The notes beneath the pieces were generated by a model. It was not told where the DNA came from. It was given only the letters and a program-made list of their open reading frames with translations, and searched no databases. DNA of 64,000 nt from contig NZ_GG700802.1 in NCBI RefSeq assembly GCF_000160875.1, positions 44,357 to 108,356 of the forward strand, written 5' to 3'. How positions within the stretch are numbered: position 1 is the stretch's first letter; every line of letters begins with the position of its first letter. Positions 1 through 7,841 of this stretch are shown one piece after another. This DNA comes from Lactobacillus iners DSM 13335 (GTDB lineage: Bacteria > Bacillota > Bacilli > Lactobacillales > Lactobacillaceae). Both the position numbers and the translations under genes were made by a program.

Positions 1-1
1 T

Positions 2-280
2 GAACCGATGCCAGCTCCAGAGCCTAAACCAGAGTTGCAGCCTAAGCCACAGCTGGAGCCAAAGCCTGAACCGACGCCAGCTCCAGAGCCAACGCCAGCT
101 CCAACTCCGGTGCCTGATCCTAAACCAGAGTCGCAGCCTAAGCCGCAGCTGGAGCCAAAGTCTGAACAAAAGAAATTACCACAGACTGGTTCGGATGAGG
201 GTTACGCATTAGGAATGGCCATTTTAGGATTGAGTTGTTTGCTTACTTTAGCAGATAAAAAACGTAAAAATAAAAAATAA
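2..280 (+). CDS. C-terminal end of an LPXTG cell-wall-anchored surface protein (5' end outside window)
   Basis: The reading frame is already open at the left edge, so the Met at position 8 is not a real start; this is the tail of a larger protein. It encodes a wall-spanning region of Pro/Glu/Lys/Gln repeats (PAPEP, PKPQLEPK units), then LPQTG at about residues 57-61, a hydrophobic segment (LGMAILGLSCLLTLA) and a basic KKRKNKK tail. This is a textbook sortase A sorting signal, so the protein is covalently linked to peptidoglycan. The repeat DNA is clearly more GC-rich than its surroundings. The N-terminal functional domain is not visible, so the ligand or activity is unknown. Confidence 0.9.
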   Translation, partial: EPMPAPEPKPELQPKPQLEPKPEPTPAPEPTPAPTPVPDPKPESQPKPQLEPKSEQKKLPQTGSDEGYALGMAILGLSCLLTLADKKRKNKK

Positions 281-292
281 TTTTTAAGTCCA

Positions 293-325
293 AAAGGGCG
301 GTAACAACGTTTACTGCCTTTTTTT
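293..325 (+). terminator. Intrinsic terminator of the LPXTG gene
   Basis: GGCGGTAA and TTACTGCC form a stem (one G-U pair) around a short loop, followed by a T run. It separates the surface-protein gene from the comG operon. Confidence 0.8.
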
Positions 326-403
326 GTGTGTATTTTTTTATCTTCTTTTTTATAAAAAATGTTTTTTTGCGTAATTATTTTATGGATAGAAAGGAGGTGT
401 TGT

Positions 404-1378
404 ATGGATACTAGTATGTATGCCGATGAATTAATTAAACATGCAATTAAACAGCGAGTTAGTGATATTTTTATCTTACCAACTACTGATTGTTATACTA
501 TTAAATTTAAAACATTAGTTGGTCTGCAGATTGTTGAAAATATTTCTGCAAATAAAGGTGTCGAAGTAATTAATCATTTTAAATTTATTGCTGAAATGGA
601 CATTGCAGAACATCGTCGCCCTCAGGTAGGTTCTTTTATTAAGGAAACTAATGGAAAAAATGTTTTTTTGCGTTTTTCTAGTGTTGGTGATTTTTTAAAT
701 AGAGAATCTATGGTAATTAGGCTTATTTATGATATGGGAGATTGTCATTATTTTTTTCCAGAACAATTTGAAAAATTAAAACAACTTTCGAAAAAAAGAG
801 GAATGATTGTGACTAGTGGTCCAACGGGGTCTGGAAAAACAACTACTATGTATCAGTTAATTAAGCAAATTAGTTCAGAAAAATTTGTTATGACGATTGA
901 AGATCCAATTGAAATATTAGAACCTGATTTTTTGCAAACGCAAATTAATAATCAAGCTGGTATAGATTATCTATCTTTGTTAAAGGCTGCTTTACGTCAT
1001 AGACCCGATATTTTAGTCATTGGTGAAATTAGAGATGCACAAACTGCTAAAGTAGCAATCAATGCGGCTTTAAGTGGGCACTTAGTTTTAACAACAATTC
1101 ATGCTAAAAGCACATATCAGATTATTGATCGTTTTTTAGGATTAGGTATTAAAATGCCAGAATTGGAAAATGCATTGACAGCAATCAGTTACCAACGATT
1201 GTTGCCAACTGTGAAAAACACATTTTCGTGTTTATTGGATATAGCTGATGCTACAAAATGGCGAAAATCAGTTAGTGAATATGATACTAATTTTGTAGAT
1301 TGGCAGCAAAATATAGAAAATTTATATCATAAGGGAGTTATCGATAGTGATGTTTTTCAAAGTTTTCTCGAAGGATAA
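404..1378 (+). CDS. comGA: ComGA, competence pseudopilus assembly ATPase
   Basis: Cytoplasmic GspE/PilB-type traffic ATPase that powers assembly of the DNA-uptake pseudopilus. Walker A GPTGSGKTT is at about residues 139-147, Walker B-like LVIGEIRD near 213-220, and an Asp-rich IEDPIE segment lies between. At 324 residues it is the short Gram-positive form with a reduced N-terminal domain. The frame is open upstream to 359, but the ATG at 404 is preceded by a strong AAGGAGGTG, so I start there. It heads a seven-gene operon and overlaps comGB by about 30 nt. No obvious ComX/sigma-H box was recognised upstream. Confidence 0.95.
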   Translation: MDTSMYADELIKHAIKQRVSDIFILPTTDCYTIKFKTLVGLQIVENISANKGVEVINHFKFIAEMDIAEHRRPQVGSFIKETNGKNVFLRFSSVGDFLNRESMVIRLIYDMGDCHYFFPEQFEKLKQLSKKRGMIVTSGPTGSGKTTTMYQLIKQISSEKFVMTIEDPIEILEPDFLQTQINNQAGIDYLSLLKAALRHRPDILVIGEIRDAQTAKVAINAALSGHLVLTTIHAKSTYQIIDRFLGLGIKMPELENALTAISYQRLLPTVKNTFSCLLDIADATKWRKSVSEYDTNFVDWQQNIENLYHKGVIDSDVFQSFLEG

Positions 1379-2345
1379 GCTTAATAAAAGTGAACAATTG
1401 GTCTTTTTGGATTATTTGCAACAAAGTTTAAATAATGGCTTTTCATTCAATCAATCATTAAAAATACTACCTCACGTTTGGAATGAAAAAGTTAATATTA
1501 TTAAAAAACTTTCTAGCAATATTGCACAAGGAAATGATATTGGTCAATCTTTAGTCGCTATTGGATTTTCTCGTATGATAGCACAACAGATATCATTTGC
1601 GATTAAGCATGGTAATTTAATTGAATCATTGTCTCAATTAACCAAGATTATGCGACTCAAAAATGAACAAATCAAAAAAATTAAGAGCGAGATGGCATAT
1701 CCTGCTGTTTTAATTGTGATGATGGTTAGTCTTTTGATTGCTATGCAGACTTTTTTGCATTCAGAATTAAGCTCGGATAGTTCGAGTAGCGATTTTATTT
1801 TTGCTATTATTATTAGTTTACTAGGTATATTTTTTATTGGTTGTTCTTATGTTGTCATTTTAGCTAAAAAGCAGGATTATACGTCATTTAAAAAGTTGAT
1901 TCATGTTCCAATATTAGGGCGTTTAGTTAAATTATATATTCATTATTTAATTGTTTCTGAATTTGCTATTTTAATGTGCAATGGCTATACCTTGCAACAG
2001 ATATGTAATTTTTTTGCTCATGAGACGAATCAAAGCATTGCAAAAACAATTACTTGTAAGATGAATGATGCTTTAATTAAGGGAAATGATATTGAGGAGA
2101 TTATTAAACAAGAAGAATTTTTGCCAGATAGTTTAGTTTTACTTTTTGGAGTTGGTGCGGATACTAAAGAACTTAGCAAAAAGTGTGTTTTGCTTAGTCA
2201 AACATTATTTTATGAATTAAATTTCAAATTAGGCAAGGCTGTAGTCAGTATCCAACCTTTTTGTTTCATTTTAATTGGCTTTTGCATTTTAGCCATGTAT
2301 TTAAAAATTTTAATGCCTATGTATGCATCTATTCAAAATATTTAA
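1347..2345 (+). CDS. comGB: ComGB, pseudopilus inner-membrane platform protein
   Basis: GspF/PilC-type polytopic membrane protein that anchors the pseudopilus assembly machine. Two repeated GspF-like halves are visible, each with a soluble helical part and hydrophobic segments around residues 120-140, 150-175 and at the C-terminus. Length (332 aa) fits the family. The start is GTG 1347 or the adjacent ATG 1350, inside the end of comGA, behind AAGGGAG. The overlap implies translational coupling. Confidence 0.92.
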   Translation: MMFFKVFSKDKLNKSEQLVFLDYLQQSLNNGFSFNQSLKILPHVWNEKVNIIKKLSSNIAQGNDIGQSLVAIGFSRMIAQQISFAIKHGNLIESLSQLTKIMRLKNEQIKKIKSEMAYPAVLIVMMVSLLIAMQTFLHSELSSDSSSSDFIFAIIISLLGIFFIGCSYVVILAKKQDYTSFKKLIHVPILGRLVKLYIHYLIVSEFAILMCNGYTLQQICNFFAHETNQSIAKTITCKMNDALIKGNDIEEIIKQEEFLPDSLVLLFGVGADTKELSKKCVLLSQTLFYELNFKLGKAVVSIQPFCFILIGFCILAMYLKILMPMYASIQNI

Positions 2346-2359
2346 GGAGAAAAAAGTTA

Positions 2360-2686
2360 ATGAAAGTTTTACATAAATTATTAAAAAGAAAAGTTAAAGG
2401 TTTTACTTTGATAGAAATGGTAGTAGTTATAGCAATTATAGCCATGTTGATTTTATTAATTGCCCCAAATTTATTTTCATATCGTGATAAAGCAAATAAT
2501 ACTGCAAACGATGCATTTATTAAAACTGTGCAGATGCAGGTAGATTTATATAAAGATGAGTATGGAAAAAATATAACGGTAAGTGATATGCACGATAAGA
2601 ATTATTTAACTGATAATCAGGTTAAAAAGATAGAAGCAAACCACATTACGATTAAAGATGGTAAAGTAATTGCTCCTAAGAATTAA
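2360..2686 (+). CDS. comGC: ComGC, major competence pseudopilin
   Basis: Major subunit of the DNA-uptake pseudopilus. Basic leader, then the type IV prepilin motif KGFTLIEM with the hydrophobic stretch VVVIAIIAMLILLIAP, so ComC should cleave after the Gly and methylate the Phe. The frame is open further upstream, but ATG 2360 follows AAGGAGA and gives the usual size of 108 aa. The rest is a small alpha/beta domain. It ends 17 nt inside the comGD reading frame. Confidence 0.95.
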   Translation: MKVLHKLLKRKVKGFTLIEMVVVIAIIAMLILLIAPNLFSYRDKANNTANDAFIKTVQMQVDLYKDEYGKNITVSDMHDKNYLTDNQVKKIEANHITIKDGKVIAPKN

Positions 2687-3101
2687 AAGATTAAGTCGAG
2701 GCTTTACTTTAATTGAAAGTTTAATAGTTTTGGTTATTACGTGTTCAATTATTTCTTTTCCGATTATTGAATTGAAGGGATATAGAGATAATTTAGCTTT
2801 AATTAATACTAGAGCACAAGTTAAATCAGCTATTAATTTTTGTTTGAAAGAGTCAATTATCAATAAACGGGTATATTTCATTCGTTATTCTGAAACTAGT
2901 AATAAATTAAAAGTGATGTCTGATTGGTCGACTGCTGAAAAAACTTTTTTGATAAATTCGCAAGTCAAAATAAGTAATATTGATAATTTAACAATAAAAA
3001 AGAAATCATACGTTGCTCCTCGGACAATCTATTTTAAATGTGGCAAAATTACAAAAAGAATGACTATACAGTTAATGTGGGGACGACTAATTGAAAAATA
3101 A
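2670..3101 (+). CDS. comGD: ComGD, minor competence pseudopilin
   Basis: Minor pseudopilin with prepilin motif RGFTLIES and hydrophobic LIVLVITCSIISF at residues ~11-30, 143 aa. It appears to start at TTG 2670, overlapping comGC; no in-frame ATG lies before the prepilin motif. Probably translationally coupled to comGC. Assigned by position and prepilin signal rather than by sequence detail. Confidence 0.85.
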   Translation: MLLRIKRLSRGFTLIESLIVLVITCSIISFPIIELKGYRDNLALINTRAQVKSAINFCLKESIINKRVYFIRYSETSNKLKVMSDWSTAEKTFLINSQVKISNIDNLTIKKKSYVAPRTIYFKCGKITKRMTIQLMWGRLIEK

Positions 3102-3309
3102 AATACGTGCATTTTTGTTAGCAGATGCCTGTCTAGGTTTATTTCTGTCAATAGTTGCTATGAGCTTGGTTTATTATAGTGTTGTAGAATTACAAAAAAT
3201 AAAAACAACTGTAGAAATTAAAGTTGATCGTAAATTGGCTGAAAAAATGATGGCAGAAACAAAAATAACTACTGTTAAATTACATAATAGGACTTATGAA
3301 AATATTTAA
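3091..3309 (+). CDS. comGE: ComGE-like minor pseudopilin
   Basis: Short 72-aa protein with a basic N-terminus, a degenerate prepilin motif (RAFLLADACLGL) and one hydrophobic helix, in the comGE position. Start TTG 3091 overlaps the end of comGD and follows GGGG. Shorter than typical ComGE (about 100 aa). The call rests mainly on gene order. Confidence 0.75.
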   Translation: MKNKIRAFLLADACLGLFLSIVAMSLVYYSVVELQKIKTTVEIKVDRKLAEKMMAETKITTVKLHNRTYENI

Positions 3310-3787
3310 GACAAAAAATAAAGGATTTATGTTGGCGGAGGCTATAATAGCTATTTTAATAACAGTTTTATGTTTTGAGATTTTATATTCAACTATTAAT
3401 ACAGTTAGGACAGTTTCCCATAAAAGGGATGGAGTCAATAATGTTGCCTTCGCCTATATTCAGCTTAATCGCTTCATTAAGGATAGAGATTTGATGCTTG
3501 ATATAAAACATTCAGATGTAAAACGAGCGATACTTAAGCAAAAAAAGAAGGATGAAGAGAATAAAGTATACTATGAGACATATTCATTTTATGAGAGAAA
3601 AGGTCAATTGAGGATGTCACAGGGATATATGCCCTTGATGATGAATTTAAGAACAGTATATTTTTCATATGTGAATAAAGATGTAATGAAGATGAAAATT
3701 GTTGAACGAGATGGTCGTTGTAGCATATTAGCTTTTAAATTGAAAGAAATGGAAAAGGATCAACGTGCTGATGAACCTAAAAAATAA
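3296..3787 (+). CDS. comGF: ComGF, minor competence pseudopilin
   Basis: 163-aa protein with prepilin-like KGFMLAEA followed by IIAILITVLCFEILYS, then a soluble domain of the ComGF type. ATG 3296 lies inside the end of comGE. Member of the pseudopilus tip/initiation set with ComGD, ComGE and ComGG. Confidence 0.88.
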   Translation: MKIFKTKNKGFMLAEAIIAILITVLCFEILYSTINTVRTVSHKRDGVNNVAFAYIQLNRFIKDRDLMLDIKHSDVKRAILKQKKKDEENKVYYETYSFYERKGQLRMSQGYMPLMMNLRTVYFSYVNKDVMKMKIVERDGRCSILAFKLKEMEKDQRADEPKK

Positions 3788-3944
3788 TCGTATATTTTCT
3801 ATTTTAAAAATGAAAGTTCCAGCTACTGCATTATTTTGTGCTTTGTTAGTAATTGTAACTTGCATCGTTTTTATTAAATATTATCAATCGGCTTTTTTTG
3901 CTGATCTTCAAATAAATTTAGATATTTATAAGAGCCTACGTTAA
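3771..3944 (+). CDS. comGG: ComGG-like small membrane protein, last gene of the comG operon
   Basis: 57-aa product starting at ATG 3771, overlapping the end of comGF by 17 nt. A basic N-terminus (MNLKNNRIFSILK) precedes one hydrophobic helix (ALFCALLVIVTCIVFI) and a short polar tail. No sequence motif proves ComGG, but position, overlap and architecture match the seventh comG gene of other lactic acid bacteria, which is poorly conserved. It lacks the usual larger extracellular domain, so it may be a minimal form. Confidence 0.6.
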   Translation: MNLKNNRIFSILKMKVPATALFCALLVIVTCIVFIKYYQSAFFADLQINLDIYKSLR

Positions 3945-4034
3945 TTTTCTAGTAAAGAATATACTAAAAAGGTATAAAATACTGGTTATTTATAGTTGAT
4001 ATCTATAAAATAATAACGTAGAGGAGTGGATTAT

Positions 4035-5036
4035 ATGGAAGATCTTGAACATCTGAATGAGCTTTATTTAAGTTTTGAAGAAGTAGTTGATATTTTAAGA
4101 AAAGAATTAAATGTAACATTTACCGAAGCGTTAGTTGAAACGTTTGATAATCTTGAACACCAAAAAATAAAAGTGGAAGCTAATGCTCCTAGTGCTAAGA
4201 TTGTTGAATTATTAACAAAAAAGTATGCAAATTTAGAGTATGAAAAACTTGAAACGTCTGTCAAAAGTCACTTATTTTATTTGCTTACACTTAAAGCAGC
4301 TGATGTTGATAATTTTAATAGTACACAATTACCAACGCCCCGTATTTTGGCCACTATTGTGGCATTATTATGGTCAAAAATAGTACCCCAAACGGCTAAA
4401 GAAGTTATCGATCCAGCTATAGGTAGTGGTACATTATTGTTTTCACTAATTGATCAATTACGTTTTCTCAATCATTCTAAAAATTCATTTGTTTTGACCG
4501 GCATTGATAATGATCCGGCAATGTTAGATTTAGCGGACGTTAGTTCATATTTAAATAAATTACCTGTAGATTTATTGCGTCAAGATGCTTTACAGCCTTG
4601 GTTGACAGGAAAAAAAGACGTTGCTGTATCTGATGTGCCAGTTGGTTATTATCCATTAGATAATAATGCTAAAAATTTTGATAATTGCCAGTTATCTGGA
4701 CACTCATTTGCTCATATTCTTTTTATTGAACAGATTATAAAAAAATTAAAGCCTAGTGGTTATGCTTTTTTAATTGTGCCTAAAATGATCCTTTCAGGAA
4801 AAGAGGCAGCAGATTTTATGACTTGGTTAACTAAAAAAGTTAATATTTTGGCAGTAGTTGATTTACCTGATGATTTGTTTGCCAATATGAAATATCCAAA
4901 ATCTATTTTAGTTTTGCAAAACCATGGTCAGAAGATGCAGTTAAGAAAAGTTCTAGTAACCAAATTAGGTTCACTCAAAGATAAGTCATCTTTGGTAAAA
5001 TTAAATGTTGAATTGAATAATTGGGTAAATGAATAG
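4035..5036 (+). CDS. Class I SAM-dependent DNA-methyltransferase-like protein (comG/ackA-linked)
   Basis: About 333 aa. SAM-binding motif DPAIGSGTLL near residue 122 and a catalytic-loop position carrying DVPVGYYP instead of a canonical NPPY resemble N6-adenine methyltransferases (YtxK family). Real NPPY chemistry is doubtful because of the altered motif. Conserved between comG and ackA in Bacilli; role uncertain. I prefer ATG 4035 over GTG 4026 because GAGGAG then has normal spacing. Confidence 0.85.
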   Translation: MEDLEHLNELYLSFEEVVDILRKELNVTFTEALVETFDNLEHQKIKVEANAPSAKIVELLTKKYANLEYEKLETSVKSHLFYLLTLKAADVDNFNSTQLPTPRILATIVALLWSKIVPQTAKEVIDPAIGSGTLLFSLIDQLRFLNHSKNSFVLTGIDNDPAMLDLADVSSYLNKLPVDLLRQDALQPWLTGKKDVAVSDVPVGYYPLDNNAKNFDNCQLSGHSFAHILFIEQIIKKLKPSGYAFLIVPKMILSGKEAADFMTWLTKKVNILAVVDLPDDLFANMKYPKSILVLQNHGQKMQLRKVLVTKLGSLKDKSSLVKLNVELNNWVNE

Positions 5037-5046
5037 TGAGATATAA

Positions 5047-6258
5047 ATGGAAATGATTAAAAAAATTTTGGCTGTTAATGCTGGTAGTTCTTCTCTAAAA
5101 TTCAAGTTGTTTTCGCTAAAAGACGAACAAGTGTTGGCTCATGGACAAGCAGACCGAATAGGGCTACCCGAGTCGACATTTGTTTTGAAATTAGCAAATG
5201 GTGAAGTTTATCAAGATAAAACTGGGATAAGAACACAAGAGGATGCAGTTGAAAAATTATTATCATGGTTGACAAAGTCTAAGATTGTTAATGATTTAAG
5301 TGAAATAGCTGGTGTTGGACATCGAGTAGTGGCTGGTGGTGAGTATTTTGCTCATAGTACATTGATTGATCAAGATAATTTACAGAAAATTTATGAGCTT
5401 AATGAATATGCACCTTTACATAATTGTCATGAAGCAGATGGCATTAAGGCTTTTATGAAATTATTACCAAATGTGCCACAAGTTGGTGTGTTTGATACAT
5501 CAATTCATCAAACACTTGATCAAGTTCATTATATGTATTCTTTACCATATGAATATTATGAAAAATATAAAGTTAGAAAATATGGAGCTCACGGAACTTC
5601 AGTTAGATATGTATCTCAACGGATAGCTTCTATTTTAAAACGACCTTTGGATGAATTGAATATGGTTATTTGCCATTTAGGCAGCGGCGTATCAATAACA
5701 GCAATGAAAAATGGGCAATCATATGATACATCAATGGGTTTTAGTCCATTAGCTGGTGTTACTATGAGTTCACGTAGTGGAGATATTGATCCATCTGCAT
5801 TGCAATATATATTGGGTAAAGAAACTGATTTGAATTTTGATCAAATGATCGATATTTTAAATAATAAATCTGGATTGTTAGGTATCTCTGGAATTTCTCC
5901 TGATATGCGGGACATTCGCAAAGCGATTAGCCAAGGTGATGAGCGTGCTAGTTTAGCTAGAAATATTTTTATTAATCGTATTGTGCGATATATTGGTGCT
6001 TATTATTTAGAATTGCAAGGAATTGACGTAATTGCTTTTACAGCTGGTGTTGGAGAAAATGATATTGGCATTCGTAAAGAAATTATGAACCAAATGAGCT
6101 GTTATGGATTAATACCTGATTATGATGCAAACCAAATCAATGGTATTGAAAAAATTATTTCCGCTCCAAATTCTAAAATAGTTGCTATGGTAATACCAAC
6201 TAATGAAGAATTAATGATTGCACGTGACGTAGTTCGAATTGCCAAGATAAGTGATTGA
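5047..6258 (+). CDS. ackA: Acetate kinase
   Basis: Converts acetyl phosphate + ADP to acetate + ATP in the cytosol. ASKHA fold with family motifs in order: VNAGSSSLKF at the N-terminus, GHRVVAGGEYF, VFDTSIHQ (catalytic Asp), GAHGTSVRYVS, HLGSGVSI and FTAGVGEN. 403 aa is typical. Start ATG 5047 (or 5053). It lies 10 nt after the methyltransferase gene, so likely co-transcribed. The tmRNA promoter overlaps its stop codon. Confidence 0.97.
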   Translation: MEMIKKILAVNAGSSSLKFKLFSLKDEQVLAHGQADRIGLPESTFVLKLANGEVYQDKTGIRTQEDAVEKLLSWLTKSKIVNDLSEIAGVGHRVVAGGEYFAHSTLIDQDNLQKIYELNEYAPLHNCHEADGIKAFMKLLPNVPQVGVFDTSIHQTLDQVHYMYSLPYEYYEKYKVRKYGAHGTSVRYVSQRIASILKRPLDELNMVICHLGSGVSITAMKNGQSYDTSMGFSPLAGVTMSSRSGDIDPSALQYILGKETDLNFDQMIDILNNKSGLLGISGISPDMRDIRKAISQGDERASLARNIFINRIVRYIGAYYLELQGIDVIAFTAGVGENDIGIRKEIMNQMSCYGLIPDYDANQINGIEKIISAPNSKIVAMVIPTNEELMIARDVVRIAKISD

Positions 6259-6284
6259 TATTTTTGCATCAATTATGCTATGCT
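6255..6284 (+). promoter_or_regulatory. Promoter of ssrA
   Basis: TTGATA (6255-6260), 18-nt spacer, TATGCT (6279-6284), ending 11 nt before the first base of the mature tmRNA. The -35 overlaps the ackA stop codon. Confidence 0.65.
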
Positions 6285-6295
6285 AGTATGTAGTC

Positions 6296-6658
6296 GGGGA
6301 TGTTTTGGGATTCGACAGGCGTAGATTTGCATTGATTGCAGTTCGTAGGTTACGTCTACGTAAAAACGTTACAGTTTAAATATAACTGCAAATAATCAAA
6401 ATTCTTACGCATTAGCTGCTTAATAACCAGCCTGCGTGATCTTTGTGATGGTTGTACTCGTGGTTATCCAAAGGTTTTATATTTAACGAGTTGCATTTAA
6501 CTGATTACCTAGGTAGTTAGACTAAGATTTTAGGTTAGCAATAGCTATTTGCCCCGTTATATGGCGTTTTGCTGTTGTGAAATCAAATAATATAACTATG
6601 ATTGTAGATATCAGTGACAAAATGCGTTTGGACAGGGGTTCAAATCCCCTCATCTCCA
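6296..6658 (+). ncRNA. ssrA: tmRNA (SsrA)
   Basis: Rescues stalled ribosomes and tags the nascent chain. The 5' end GGGGATG pairs with CATCTCC at the 3' end to form the tRNA-like acceptor stem; the T-arm sequence GGTTCAAATCC is present. The tag reading frame (6388-6423) encodes ANNQNSYALAA and a stop, close to other lactobacillar tags. The CCA end is not encoded. Its 3' end faces the decayed accessory region, a common integration context for mobile elements. Confidence 0.97.
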
Positions 6659-6670
6659 TTATATAAGGAA

Positions 6671-6694
6671 AGAATGTTGATATATCAACATTCT
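6671..6694. repeat. Perfect 24-bp palindrome behind tmRNA
   Basis: AGAATGTTGATA and its exact reverse complement abut with no spacer just after the tmRNA end. No T run follows, so it is more likely a transcript-end structure or processing hairpin than a terminator on its own. Confidence 0.6.
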
Positions 6695-6728
6695 GGTAGC
6701 TTAAAACTACGTTTTGACTACAAAAAAA

Positions 6729-6757
6729 GGGCACTGATTCAGTGTCTATTTATTTTA
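6729..6757 (+). terminator. Probable ssrA terminator
   Basis: GGCACTG and CAGTGTC form a stem (one G-U) followed by a T-rich tail (CTATTTATTTT). Located about 70 nt after the mature tmRNA end. Confidence 0.55.
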
Positions 6758-6776
6758 GGAGGAAAGTATGCTAAAG

Positions 6777-6846
6777 AAAAAAAGCTTACTCATTAAACAC
6801 AAGTAAGCTCGAAAGAGAGAAGTTAAAGACTTCCATCTTTGGCGTA
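6777..6846 (-). ncRNA. Putative orphan Fst-type antisense antitoxin RNA (fstAT/RNAII-like)
   Basis: On the minus strand a perfect TATAAT (plus-strand 6851-6856) is followed about 60 nt later by a strong intrinsic terminator: AGCTTACT/AGTAAGCT stem and seven T. The transcript would be about 70 nt. Layout and sequence (CGAAAGAGAGAAGTT...) recall the antitoxin RNA of Fst/par type I toxin-antitoxin loci of lactobacilli. The expected membrane-toxin ORF is missing; only a 12-codon ORF (6768-6806, after AGGAGGAAAG) overlaps the RNA. The -35 is weak. This is pattern recognition, not a database match. Confidence 0.45.
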
Positions 6847-6858
6847 TCTAATTATACC

Positions 6859-6954
6859 ATGACACACAAAGAAAAAATGAATCGTTATTTTGCATTAACT
6901 ATCGTGGCAATTCTACTTGGAACTTTTATTAAAGTATTTGGGAATTGTTTATGA
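6859..6954 (+). CDS. Small putative membrane peptide (31 aa)
   Basis: ATG 6859 to TGA 6954, giving a basic N-terminus (MTHKEKMNRYF) and one hydrophobic helix (ALTIVAILLGTFIKVFG). Its start lies next to the -10 of the leftward RNA. No clear ribosome binding site is visible. It could be a toxin-like peptide, the start of a lost gene, or chance; the next frame begins within its stop region. Confidence 0.35.
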   Translation: MTHKEKMNRYFALTIVAILLGTFIKVFGNCL

Positions 6955-7086
6955 TGATTAATTTAAATAGTTCGGATATTATGGACGCTAAAGAAACATC
7001 TAAAATTTGGAAAACAGTGGATTGTAACTACTCAAGGAATGGAAGCAATCACTGGTAAACAAGATCCTAGAAAAAACAAATTATAG
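6951..7086 (+). pseudogene. Collapsed small helix-turn-helix protein gene (internal deletion)
   Basis: Frame 1 gives MMINLNSSDIMDAKETSKIW, the N-terminus of small HTH-like proteins of lactic acid bacteria. From about 6992 a different frame gives KFGKQWIVTTQGMEAITG then KQDPRKNKL and a stop, the C-terminal signature of the same family. The middle recognition-helix part (about 25 residues) is missing and the join is out of frame. The whole ORF in frame 1 would read into nonsense. Family assignment is from memory of the motif. Confidence 0.55.
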
Positions 7087-7090
7087 TGAA

Positions 7091-7120
7091 AGAGTTAATC
7101 TGTTGATTGGCTCTTTTTTT
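7091..7120 (+). terminator. Terminator after the HTH remnant
   Basis: AGAGTTAATC and GATTGGCTCT pair (two G-U) around TGTT, followed by seven T. Confidence 0.75.
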
Positions 7121-7144
7121 CTTACGATATTTTAACCCCCGTAG

Positions 7145-7291
7145 AATTATTACCTCCGTGGTCTAATCTATAATAAAAGCAAGAAGCAAAGTGTATTGCA
7201 CGGTACGCTAGAATATTTTCCAGATAACGGCAAGAAACAGAATTCATGGTCGAAACGATGGGAAAAAGTTGGCGAAGATGATAAGGTATAA
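7145..7291 (+). pseudogene. Unassigned coding remnant (C-terminal fragment)
   Basis: An open stretch without a start codon gives a protein-like tail including HGTLEYFPDNGKKQNSW and SKRWEKVGEDDKV, then a stop. Composition looks coding, and it overlaps the start of the next frame. I do not recognise the family. It may be the end of a toxin or mobile-element protein truncated by recombination. Confidence 0.35.
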
Positions 7292-7568
7292 GAAAGAAAA
7301 AAGATCAGTGAAAATAATAAGTTGTTTGTTAAAACGACACATGCTTAAAATAAGACAAATTAAACGGAGTATTTCAAATATAGATATAGAAAAAGCTTTG
7401 AGAAATCCAATCCATAAAGAAAGTATAATAACTGACGAATTAGGTAGAAAAAGTCAAAAAATAATAGGTGATTTTACAACAGTTGATATTAATCCTGATA
7501 CGATGGAAGTGATAACAACTTATCCTACTAAAAAAAGTAAGCGACAAAGATACCTAAAGGGGAGATAA
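7269..7568 (+). CDS. Orphan C-terminal toxin-like domain (BECR/DUF4258-like RNase tail), module 1
   Basis: 99 aa from TTG 7269 (ATG 7278 is an alternative). RHMLK...SISNIDIEKALRNP, DELGRKSQKIIG and the ending VDINPDTMEVITTYPT match the pattern His...IS..DI..AL.NP...DE.GR.S...G...V.NP....T.YPT. That pattern is seen at the C-terminal ends of phage head-associated and polymorphic toxins with an RNase-like fold. No secretion or N-terminal domain is present, so it looks like a displaced toxin tip. A possible immunity gene starts 4 nt later. The family link is recognition from memory; activity is unproven. Confidence 0.5.
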   Translation: MAKMIRYKKEKRSVKIISCLLKRHMLKIRQIKRSISNIDIEKALRNPIHKESIITDELGRKSQKIIGDFTTVDINPDTMEVITTYPTKKSKRQRYLKGR

Positions 7569-7572
7569 ATGT

Positions 7573-7770
7573 ATGTTTACAAAAGAAGAAATTAAATATA
7601 TGAAAAGCTTGGGTCTGAATTTAGATTTTCATAAGCCTCTTCTTAATGAGGATTATGAACGAATTGAGGATATTGTATCTCATCAGTTACAAGTATATGG
7701 TTTTGATAAAAATTATAATCCTACAACAATTGGTATTTTATGTGAGAACATTTTGGATAAATTTGATTAA
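7573..7770 (+). CDS. Small putative immunity protein, module 1
   Basis: 65-aa acidic cytosolic protein (about 20% Asp+Glu) starting at ATG 7573 after GGGGAG, four nt behind the toxin-like ORF. No signal peptide, no membrane segment and no motif I recognise. The stop is fused to copy 1 of the 50-bp terminator repeat. Immunity function is inferred only from its place after a toxin-tail and from the same arrangement in the next modules. Confidence 0.5.
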   Translation: MFTKEEIKYMKSLGLNLDFHKPLLNEDYERIEDIVSHQLQVYGFDKNYNPTTIGILCENILDKFD

Positions 7771-7815
7771 CTAATCGCCAACCTAAAGTAAGGCGGTTTT
7801 ATTTTACACAAAATT
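7766..7815 (+). repeat. Cassette terminator repeat, copy 1
   Basis: 50 bp, 48/50 identical to 8548-8597. It begins at the stop region of the upstream immunity-like gene, contains a CGCC/GGCG hairpin around AACCTAAAGTAA and a TTTTATTTT tail, so it can act as a terminator. The second copy sits in exactly the same place behind the module 2 gene. Confidence 0.9.
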
Positions 7816-7841
7816 CAGAGTAATCAAGGAGTTAAAACAGT

